A stretch of 7,220 nucleotides of DNA from Patescibacteria group bacterium (GTDB lineage Bacteria > Patescibacteriota > Minisyncoccia > Portnoybacterales > UBA2143). Numbering within the stretch: position 1 is the first letter of the stretch; every line of letters begins with the position of its first letter. This document shows positions 1 through 5,293 of this stretch, one piece after another. The notes beneath the pieces are model-generated. The model was not told the DNA's origin and did no database searches. It saw nothing but the letters and a program-made list of their open reading frames with translations. Where the stretch lies: contig JAHJUH010000076.1 of NCBI GenBank assembly GCA_018829245.1, forward strand, positions 1 through 7,220. Direction: 5' to 3'. A program made the position numbers and the translations under genes.

Positions 1-242
1 CGCAGATAACGAAAGTTTTTTTCTAAATTAGTTTTTTTAAAATGACCTTTTTGAGGTTTTTTTGTTTTACTTTCTTTCATTTCTTCAAAGCCAATCTGAA
101 CTGCTTCATAATTATCTTTTTCTTTAGTTCTATTTTGGATTACAAAACAAGGCCCAGCTTCAATTAAAGTTACTGGAACTATTTTCCCTTGTTCATTAAA
201 AACCTGGGTCATGCCTATTTTTTTTCCTAAAATGAATTTCAT
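1..242 (-). CDS. rplC: 50S ribosomal protein L3, N-terminal part (cut by window edge)
   Basis: Reading the minus strand from the ATG at 242 gives 80 codons with no stop before the window ends. The protein starts MKFILGKKIGMTQVF, the typical L3 N-terminus with its G-x-KxGMTQ-F core, followed by a segment of the VPVTLIEAGPC type that is also standard for L3. L3 binds 23S rRNA early in 50S assembly and reaches towards the peptidyl-transferase centre; that region of the protein lies outside the window. The gene follows rpsJ, as in the S10 operon of most bacteria, but 154 bases and an intrinsic terminator separate them, so it may head its own transcription unit. No Shine-Dalgarno sequence is visible in the 25 bases before the ATG, which are A/T-rich. 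Confidence 0.95.
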   Translation of the reverse strand, partial: MKFILGKKIGMTQVFNEQGKIVPVTLIEAGPCFVIQNRTKEKDNYEAVQIGFEEMKESKTKKPQKGHFKKTNLEKNFRYL

Positions 243-269
243 ATTATTAAGATAATTTTTTAAGCAATC

Positions 270-292
270 AAAAACCGGGGATAGCCCCGGTT
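270..292 (-). terminator. Intrinsic terminator or attenuator between rpsJ and rplC
   Basis: AACCGGGG (273-280) and CCCCGGTT (285-292) form a perfect 8-bp GC-rich stem with a 4-base loop. On the minus strand the stem is followed by TTTTT (274-270), then GATTG. The plus strand has A residues at the corresponding place, so the signal works only for leftward transcription. It lies 104 bases after the rpsJ stop and 27 bases before the rplC start. It should end the tuf-rpsJ transcript, or act as a conditional terminator ahead of rplC. Confidence 0.75.
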
Positions 293-318
293 AAAAAAGA
301 CTAAATCCTTTAACTTTC

Positions 319-324
319 ATTATA
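319..324 (-). promoter_or_regulatory. Possible -10 box for rplC (weak promoter candidate)
   Basis: The minus strand reads TATAAT at 324-319, a perfect -10 consensus. No recognisable -35 hexamer lies 16-18 bases upstream and there is no TGn extension. In AT-rich DNA such a hexamer often arises by chance. If real, transcription would start near 312, upstream of the terminator at 292-270, giving a leader of about 70 nt with a built-in attenuator. Confidence 0.25.
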
Positions 325-396
325 TTCTGATGTAAAGAAAAGTTTTATTCATATGTATCCAATGTCCTTTAATTAAAATATTAGTTGGTTTTTAAA

Positions 397-729
397 TTAA
401 ACCATCTTTATTTCTATATCAACTCCAGCCGGTAAATTCAATCCTGTTAAAGCATCTATTACTTTTGGATTAGGATTAATAATATCAATCAATCTTTTAT
501 GGACTCTTATCTCATATTGTTCTCGCGAAGTTTTGTGGACAAAAGTAGATCGATTTACAGTGTATTTATGAATCTCCGTTGGTAAAGGAACTGGTCCGCG
601 AATTTCTACATCATATCGTCCGATTGTCTCAACAATCTGTTTTACTGACTGATCAATAAGTTTATGATCGTAAGCTTGAATTTTAATACGAATTTTCTGT
701 TTAATCTCTTCTTTTTTTTTCGATGGCAT
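397..729 (-). CDS. rpsJ: 30S ribosomal protein S10 (NusE)
   Basis: This 110-residue protein matches S10 along its whole length: a KIRIKIQAYDHKLIDQS start, the RGPVPLPT segment (about residues 44-51), the REQYEIRVHKRLIDI segment, and a LPAGVDIEI end. S10 is a protein of the 30S head and, as NusE, a partner of NusB and NusG in antitermination. It is a few residues longer than the E. coli protein because of a basic N-terminal stretch (MPSKKKEE). That stretch is encoded over a run of nine A bases, a possible slippage site. The ATG at 729 gives the expected start; the upstream sequence has only a weak GAAG about 10 bases away. The gene follows tuf by 73 bases, a gap that holds a strong hairpin, and very likely shares the tuf transcript. 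The stop is TAA. Confidence 0.97.
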   Translation of the reverse strand: MPSKKKEEIKQKIRIKIQAYDHKLIDQSVKQIVETIGRYDVEIRGPVPLPTEIHKYTVNRSTFVHKTSREQYEIRVHKRLIDIINPNPKVIDALTGLNLPAGVDIEIKMV

Positions 730-750
730 TATTAAATATCTTCAATATTA

Positions 751-784
751 GTGAAAAATCCTGAAATGTTTCAGAATCTTTCAC
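751..784 (-). promoter_or_regulatory. RNA hairpin between tuf and rpsJ
   Basis: In the leftward RNA, GUGAAAGAUUCUGAA pairs with UUCAGGAUUUUUCAC around an ACAU loop: 15 consecutive pairs, two of them G-U wobbles. On the plus strand the wobble positions become A-C mismatches, so the full stem exists only in the sense RNA. It starts 18 bases after the tuf stop and ends 21 bases before the rpsJ ATG. There is no U-run after it, so it is not a standard terminator. It could stabilise the tuf mRNA end, be a processing site, or control rpsJ translation; the sequence does not say which. Confidence 0.6.
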
Positions 785-802
785 TTAGTATGATTTATAT
801 AG

Positions 803-2002
803 CTATTTTACAATTTTAGTTACTACGCCAGCGCCAACTGTCTTACCTCCTTCTCGTATAGCAAAACGCTGTTTCTCTTCCAAAGCAACCGGGGCCATTA
901 ATTTAATCTTCAAGCCAACTGTATCTCCTGGCATAACCATTTCTGTTCCTTTTGGCAAAGTAACTTCCCCAGTTATATCACTAGTTCGGGTAAAAAATTG
1001 AGGTTTGTATCCATTAAAGAAAGGAGTATGGCGTCCGCCTTCTTCCTTGCTTAAAACATAAACTTCACCTTCAAATTCTTTATGAGGAGTAACGCTTCCT
1101 GGCTTAACCAAAACCTGACCTCTTTCTACATCTTCTCTCTTAGTGCCTCTTAAAAGAATTCCTGCATTATCTCCAGCTTGTCCTTGATCAAGTGATTTGT
1201 TAAACATTTCAACTCCAGTAACAGTGGTTTTTTGAGTATCACGCACACCAACTATTTCAATCTCTTCACCAACTTTAACCTTTCCTCGTTCAATTCGTCC
1301 AGTTACAACTGTGCCTCGTCCTTCAATAGAAAAAACATCTTCAACTGGCATTAAGAAAGGTTCATCAATTGCTCTGATTGGCTCAGGAATACCTTCATCC
1401 ACTGCTTTCATTAATTCTAAAATTGGACCGCATTTTGAACAATCTTTCTTGCCGCAGCCGCATTCAAGAGCTTGTAAAGCAGAACCGCGCACAATAGCAA
1501 TCTTATCTCCTTCAAACTCATATTTACTCAAAAGCTCTCTGATTTCTTGTTCAACCAAATCAACTAATTCTGAATCATCAACTTGATCTACTTTATTTAA
1601 AAATACAACCAAAGATGGTAATCCAACTTGACGGGCTAAAAGAACATGCTCTCGAGTTTGAGGCATTGCTCCATCTGGAGCAGAAACTACTAAAATAGCT
1701 CCATCCATTTGAGCTGCTCCAGTAATCATGTTTTTAATATAGTCAGCATGGCCTGGGCAATCAATATGAGCGTAATGCCGCTTTTCTGTCTCATATTCAA
1801 CATGAGAAACAGAAATAGTTAAACCACGCGCTTTTTCTTCAGGCGCATTATCAATAGCATCAACACCTTTATCTTGGGCAATAAAACCAGCTCCTTTTAA
1901 ACATTTTAAAATAGCTGCTGTTAAAGTTGTTTTACCATGGTCAACATGACCAATTGTCCCTATATTAAGATGGGGCTTTGTTCTTTCAAATTTTTCAGCC
2001 AT
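803..2002 (-). CDS. tuf: Translation elongation factor EF-Tu
   Basis: The 399-residue protein is a complete EF-Tu, the GTPase that brings aminoacyl-tRNA to the ribosomal A site. The G domain shows G1 GHVDHGKT (18-25), G2 RGLTI (59-63), G3 DCPGH (81-85, with the catalytic His85), G4 NKVD (136-139) and G5 SAL (174-176). Domains II and III follow, including GRGTVVTGRIERG and the GYKPQFF tRNA/EF-Ts region, and it ends normally with VTKIVK. Directly after G5 there is an insertion with Cys181, Cys183, Cys188 and Cys191 (C-x-C-x4-C-x2-C), replacing a short loop in E. coli EF-Tu; Thermus EF-Tu has an unrelated insertion at about this place. The four cysteines look like a metal site, but that is inference. 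The gene has its own promoter just upstream, no Shine-Dalgarno sequence, and a TAG stop. rpsJ follows. Confidence 0.98.
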   Translation of the reverse strand: MAEKFERTKPHLNIGTIGHVDHGKTTLTAAILKCLKGAGFIAQDKGVDAIDNAPEEKARGLTISVSHVEYETEKRHYAHIDCPGHADYIKNMITGAAQMDGAILVVSAPDGAMPQTREHVLLARQVGLPSLVVFLNKVDQVDDSELVDLVEQEIRELLSKYEFEGDKIAIVRGSALQALECGCGKKDCSKCGPILELMKAVDEGIPEPIRAIDEPFLMPVEDVFSIEGRGTVVTGRIERGKVKVGEEIEIVGVRDTQKTTVTGVEMFNKSLDQGQAGDNAGILLRGTKREDVERGQVLVKPGSVTPHKEFEGEVYVLSKEEGGRHTPFFNGYKPQFFTRTSDITGEVTLPKGTEMVMPGDTVGLKIKLMAPVALEEKQRFAIREGGKTVGAGVVTKIVK

Positions 2003-2105
2003 AAAATACCATTATAAAATATAGAACATAAAACCTGAAATATTATTTAAGTTCTATTTTCTAATTTCATAAAGAATTAACTTTTTTATTTAATTAAGTA
2101 TATTT

Positions 2106-2141
2106 ATTATATAATGTATCAATAAAACTCAATATTGTCAA
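2106..2141 (-). promoter_or_regulatory. Promoter of tuf (sigma-70 type, possibly two overlapping -10 boxes)
   Basis: On the minus strand a perfect -35 TTGACA (2141-2136) is followed after 17 bases by TACATT (2118-2113). A TG one base before this hexamer makes it an extended -10. A second -10, TATAAT (2111-2106), lies just downstream, but at 24 bases from TTGACA it would need another -35, for example TTGAGT with a short 15-base spacer. The -35 box begins only three bases after the stop codon of the preceding small gene. Transcription would start near 2100-2106, leaving a 5' leader of about 100 nt that is A/U-rich. The leader contains a weak 7-bp pairing, ATAGAAC (2021-2027) with GTTCTAT (2051-2057). 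Confidence 0.7.
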
Positions 2142-2144
2142 CAC

Positions 2145-2405
2145 TTAAAACGGCAAGTCCTCTATTTCAATTCCTTTGTTATTATTAATATCAGTCAATT
2201 CAACTTCTTCTTGTTCTTCTTGGGGTTTTAATTCATCAATACTTTTGTTAATCTCTTCTATTCTCGCCTCGCTGGAGCTTTGGCGAAGCGGGTCTGAAGA
2301 TTCATCATCTTCTAATTTCATTACTAAATAGGATGGCTTATTATCTTCTATAATAATACACTTTTCACCTTGTTTTGACAATATTTTCTTTATTTTATTC
2401 CACAT
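2145..2405 (-). CDS. Small hypothetical protein with Phd/YefM-like N-terminus and in-frame palindrome insertion
   Basis: The ATG at 2405 gives 86 residues. An in-frame TTG at 2420 would add five, but that TTG belongs to a repeated AATTCTCA motif, so ATG is preferred. Residues 1-33 (MWNKIKKILSKQGEKC, then an IIIEDNKPSYLVMKLED-type stretch) resemble the edge-strand pattern of Phd/YefM-type antitoxins and related small proteins, a weak family hint. Residues 49-86 are acidic, Glu/Asn-rich and probably disordered, ending in EDLPF. Between them, DPLRQSSSEAR (38-48) is encoded by GC-rich DNA unlike the AT-rich surroundings and forms a hairpin, as if a short mobile palindrome had inserted in frame. 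No toxin gene is adjacent. The gene lies between fusA and tuf, and its stop is followed within three bases by the tuf promoter. Function is unknown. Confidence 0.65.
   Translation of the reverse strand: MWNKIKKILSKQGEKCIIIEDNKPSYLVMKLEDDESSDPLRQSSSEARIEEINKSIDELKPQEEQEEVELTDINNNKGIEIEDLPF
2265..2290 (-). repeat. GC-rich palindromic element inside a coding sequence
   Basis: CGCCTCGC (2265-2272) and GCGAAGCG (2283-2290) pair around a 10-base loop. In the minus-strand RNA all eight pairs form, one of them G-U; on the plus strand that pair is a C-A mismatch. The base composition contrasts sharply with the AT-rich flanks. It encodes part of DPLRQSSSEAR in the small hypothetical protein. It resembles in principle the in-frame palindromic elements of Rickettsia (RPEs), but identity with any named family was not tested. 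Confidence 0.5.
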
Positions 2406-2411
2406 AAATTT

Positions 2412-2515
2412 AATTCTCAAGTTTCAATTCACAATTATCAATCAATTCTCAATTATTTAATTCTCAATTGATAATTGGGAAGTTGATAATTTAATGAAAA
2501 TTGATTATTGATTAT
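2412..2515. repeat. AT-rich repeat cluster between fusA and the small hypothetical gene
   Basis: The plus strand contains AATTCTCA three times (2412-2419, 2444-2451, 2459-2466) and a variant AATTCACA near 2427. A perfect 11-bp inverted repeat, CAATTATCAAT (2432-2442) and ATTGATAATTG (2467-2477), encloses two of the copies. A tandem TTGATTA pair lies near 2501-2514. No promoter or terminator stands out. The repeats overlap the alternative TTG start of the small gene. They could be simple sequence expansion or a degenerate hairpin element. Confidence 0.5.
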
Positions 2516-2522
2516 TGAAAAT

Positions 2523-4628
2523 TTATTTATTCTCTCCTCCAATTATTTCTTCTGCAACGTTTTTAGGTACTTCTTCATAATGGCTAAACTCCATGCTAAA
2601 GTTAGCTCTTCCTTGGGACATTGATCTTAATTGAGTGGCATAACCAAACATATTTGCCAAGGGAACTTGAGTGTCAATAATTTTAACCAAGTTTGTTCTC
2701 TCGCCTCTATCTTCCATTTTCTCAATCCGTCCTCTTTTAGAATTAACATCGCCAACCACATCGCCCATGAATTGCTCTGGAGTAATTATTTGTAATTTCA
2801 TAATTGGTTCTAATAGAATTGGATCTGCTCGTTTAACTGCTTCTTGCAGGGCAATAGAACCAGCGATTTTAAAAGCTGATTCAGATGAATCAACATCATG
2901 GAAAGAACCGTCATAAAGAGTTACTTTAACATCAACTAAAGGATAACCAGCTAAAACTCCTTTGTCCATAGCTTCTTTAATTCCCTTGTTAACTGCTGGA
3001 ATATATTCTTGAGGAATAATTCCTCCTTTAATACTATTAATAAATTCATATCCCTGGCCTTCTTCATGTGGTTCTACTTTTATCCAAACGTGGCCATATT
3101 GGCCGCGGCCCCCTGTCTGGCGAATGTATTTGCCTTCAGCTTCAGATGTTCCTTTAATTGTTTCTTTGTAAGCTACCTGAGGCCTGCCAATACTAGCTTC
3201 AACTTTAAACTCTCTTAACATTCTATCAACTAATACTTCTAAATGCAATTCACCCATGCCAGAAATAATAGTTTGGCCTGTTTCTGAATCTCCTTTAATT
3301 TTAAAAGTAGGATCTTCTTCAGCTAATTTTTTTAAAGCTAATCCCATTTTCTCTTGATCAGCTTTTGTTTTAGGTTCAATAGCAATAGAAATAACTGGCT
3401 CTGGAAAATCAATATTTTCTAAAATAATTGGATGTTCTGGATCAGATAATGTATCACCAGTGGTTGTTCCTTTTAATCCAACAATAGCTGCAATATCTCC
3501 AGCATAAATTTCTTTAACATCTTCCCGCTTATTAGCATGCATTCTAACAATCCGACCAATTCTTTCCTTTTTATTAGTAGAAGTATTTAAAATATATGAA
3601 CCGCTTTGTAAGGTTCCTGAATAAGTTCTGAAATATGATAGCTGGCCAACATATGGATCAGTAGCTATTTTAAAAGCCAAAGCGGAAAAAGGAGCATCAT
3701 CAGTAGTTTCTCTGGTAATCTCTTTGTCTGTTTTAGGTTCAATGCCTGTTACTGCTGGCAGATCAATTGGCGAAGGAAGATAGTTAATAATTGCGTCTAA
3801 GAGCGTTTCTAAAATCACGCCACGGCCATCTCCGGTAAAAACAGGAAAGAAATTTCCTTGTAAAGTACTCTTTCTAATTGCTTCAACAAATTCATCTTCA
3901 TTAATTTCTTTTCCATCAAGATATTTTTCGGTTAATTTATCATCAATTTCCACTATTTTTTCAAGCAATTCATTCCTATACTTCTCTGCTTTTTCCTTTA
4001 AATCATCTGGTATTTCTTCTTCAATTAATTCTTTATCATGAAAATCCTTATAAACATAGGCCTTCATTTTAACTAAATCAACTATTCCTTTAGTATCTTT
4101 TTCAAAGCCAATTGGCAGTTGCACAGGATAAGCTTTAGAAGTTAAACGATCTTTAATTGAATCTAAACTTTTGTAAAAATCTCCGCCAACTTGATTAATT
4201 TTATTAATAAAACATATTCTTGGCACATTAAATTTATCTGCTTGGCGCCAAACTGTTTCAGATTGCGGCTCTACTCCCATTTTGCCGTCAAAAACAATAA
4301 TTGCTCCATCTAATACTCTTAGAGAACGTTGAACTTCAACTGTAAAATCAATATGCCCTGGCGTATCAATAATATTAATACGATACTTCTTATCAGATGG
4401 ATAATGCTTTTGCTTCCAAAAACAAGTAGTGGCAGCTGAAGTAATAGTAATGCCTCTTTCTCTTTCCTGTTCCATCCAATCCATTTGAGTATCGCCTTCA
4501 TGTACTACGCCAATCTTATGAGTTATTCCTGTTAAATACAAAATACCCTCTGTAATAGTGGTTTTTCCAGCATCAATATGGGCAATAATGCCTATATTTC
4601 TAATTTTTTCTAAAGAATATTCCCTCAT
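2523..4628 (-). CDS. fusA: Translation elongation factor EF-G with altered G4 and G5 motifs
   Basis: The 701-residue protein has normal EF-G length and the full five-domain plan; EF-G is the GTPase that drives translocation and, with RRF, ribosome recycling. G1 AHIDAGKTT (16-24), G2 RGITI (58-62) and G3 DTPGH (88-92) are canonical. Domain II starts near 310, domain III near 405 (with GELHLEV near 458), and domain IV near 485, with tip residue His577 in GSFHDVDSSES. Domain V ends with SHYEEVPKNVAEEII. Two positions are odd. G4 reads NKIN (142-145) instead of NKxD, and G5 reads TGDG (265-268) instead of CGSA, one residue shorter. Both contact the guanine base in known EF-G structures. The rest looks fully constrained, so the gene is probably functional. 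The ATG lacks a Shine-Dalgarno sequence; the stop is TAA. It is the third gene of the rpsL transcript. Confidence 0.97.
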   Translation of the reverse strand: MREYSLEKIRNIGIIAHIDAGKTTITEGILYLTGITHKIGVVHEGDTQMDWMEQERERGITITSAATTCFWKQKHYPSDKKYRINIIDTPGHIDFTVEVQRSLRVLDGAIIVFDGKMGVEPQSETVWRQADKFNVPRICFINKINQVGGDFYKSLDSIKDRLTSKAYPVQLPIGFEKDTKGIVDLVKMKAYVYKDFHDKELIEEEIPDDLKEKAEKYRNELLEKIVEIDDKLTEKYLDGKEINEDEFVEAIRKSTLQGNFFPVFTGDGRGVILETLLDAIINYLPSPIDLPAVTGIEPKTDKEITRETTDDAPFSALAFKIATDPYVGQLSYFRTYSGTLQSGSYILNTSTNKKERIGRIVRMHANKREDVKEIYAGDIAAIVGLKGTTTGDTLSDPEHPIILENIDFPEPVISIAIEPKTKADQEKMGLALKKLAEEDPTFKIKGDSETGQTIISGMGELHLEVLVDRMLREFKVEASIGRPQVAYKETIKGTSEAEGKYIRQTGGRGQYGHVWIKVEPHEEGQGYEFINSIKGGIIPQEYIPAVNKGIKEAMDKGVLAGYPLVDVKVTLYDGSFHDVDSSESAFKIAGSIALQEAVKRADPILLEPIMKLQIITPEQFMGDVVGDVNSKRGRIEKMEDRGERTNLVKIIDTQVPLANMFGYATQLRSMSQGRANFSMEFSHYEEVPKNVAEEIIGGENK

Positions 4629-4638
4629 GTCTACTAAT

Positions 4639-4663
4639 TACAAATAAATACAAATATACAAAT
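4639..4663. repeat. TACAAAT triplicate in the rpsG-fusA gap
   Basis: TACAAAT occurs three times on the plus strand (4639-4645, 4649-4655, 4657-4663) just upstream of the fusA start, and an inverted copy (ATTTGTA) lies near 4714-4720, beside the rpsG stop. The 100-base gap is otherwise AT-rich, with one ACCGGT palindrome near 4700. A TATAAA appears on the minus strand but has no matching -35 box, so fusA is probably read through from rpsL. Confidence 0.4.
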
Positions 4664-4728
4664 TTACATTTATAGATTTAATACTCTTTTAAACTTTACA
4701 CCGGTCTTAGTCATTTGTATTTTGTAGC

Positions 4729-5199
4729 CTATCTGGCAAAATGAGCAAAGGCCTTGTTAGCGTCAGCAATACGATGAACATCTTGTCTTTTCTTGACTGC
4801 TTCACCTTCATTTTTAGAAGCATTAATCAGTTCTTCAGCCAATTTTTGAGACATGGGTTTGCCTTTTTTCTTTTTAGCTGCTTCAATAATCCAGCGCATG
4901 GCCAAAGCAACCTTTCTTTCACCTCTTACTTCTCTAGGAACTTGGTAATGAGCTCCACCAATTCTCTTTGATTTAACCTCTACTACCGGAGAAGTATTTT
5001 TAATAGCTAAATCAAACACCTCTAAAGCTTCTTTTTCTTTAACTTGTTTTTCAATAATATCAAAAGCAGTATAAAGAACTTTTTGAGCTGTAGATTTTTT
5101 ACCATCTTTCATAATATGGTTGATAAACTTAGCTACTAAGTTATTGTCATACTTAGGATCAGGACTAATTATTCTTTTAACTGCTCTTTTTCTACGCAT
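4729..5199 (-). CDS. rpsG: 30S ribosomal protein S7
   Basis: The 156-residue length equals that of typical bacterial S7. It starts MRRKRAVKR and contains the KDGKKSTAQKV segment (31-41). The central segment is GGAHYQVPREVRG (81-93), and the C-terminal region carries KKRQDVHRIADANKAFAHF. S7 nucleates assembly of the 30S head and lines the E site. The central segment differs from the common bacterial form GG-x-YQVPVEVRP, with Arg in place of Val at 89 and Gly in place of Pro at 93; I associate this variant with CPR ribosomes, from memory. The start has no Shine-Dalgarno sequence, only an A/T-rich leader. The gene follows rpsL after 94 bases filled by a long palindrome, at the place where E. coli S7 represses its own operon. 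The stop is TAG. Confidence 0.97.
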   Translation of the reverse strand: MRRKRAVKRIISPDPKYDNNLVAKFINHIMKDGKKSTAQKVLYTAFDIIEKQVKEKEALEVFDLAIKNTSPVVEVKSKRIGGAHYQVPREVRGERKVALAMRWIIEAAKKKKGKPMSQKLAEELINASKNEGEAVKKRQDVHRIADANKAFAHFAR

Positions 5200-5214
5200 G
5201 TTATTTATTAAATC

Positions 5215-5289
5215 TTAAGGACAGTCATAAAAAATGATGTTATAGTCCTGCGAAGCAGGACAGGACGTCATTTTTAGGACTGTTCTTAA
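5215..5289. repeat. Long nested palindrome between rpsL and rpsG (REP/MITE-like)
   Basis: This 75-base element has 12-base terminal inverted repeats, TTAAGGACAGTC (5215-5226) and GACTGTTCTTAA (5278-5289), differing at one position. A second arm pair follows, AAAAATGATGT (5230-5240) with the region 5265-5275. The core is a perfect GTCCTGC-GAA-GCAGGAC hairpin (5245-5261). The imperfect pairs are G-T on the plus strand, so the plus strand folds better than the sense RNA. The GGACAGTC end recalls REP sequences linked to IS200-like (RAYT) transposases, from memory. It fills almost the whole rpsL-rpsG gap and must be transcribed through. There is no U-run after it, so it is not an intrinsic terminator. 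Confidence 0.6.
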
Positions 5290-5293
5290 ATTC

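Noticed and set aside
1311..1586. Plus-strand ORF antisense to tuf
   Set aside because: It lies entirely inside the well-supported tuf gene and is a reading-frame shadow; the same holds for the plus-strand ORFs within fusA, rpsG and mscS.
2021..2057. Riboswitch or strong regulatory hairpin in the tuf leader
   Set aside because: Only a 7-bp AT-rich stem with a 23-base loop is visible, which can easily occur by chance here.
2403..2420. TTG start for the small hypothetical gene
   Set aside because: The TTG is part of the repeated AATTCTCA motif and lacks a ribosome binding site. The ATG five codons later is preferred, though not proven.
4639..4663. CRISPR-like array
   Set aside because: The repeats are seven bases long with spacers of only one to three bases, so this is simple AT-rich repetition.
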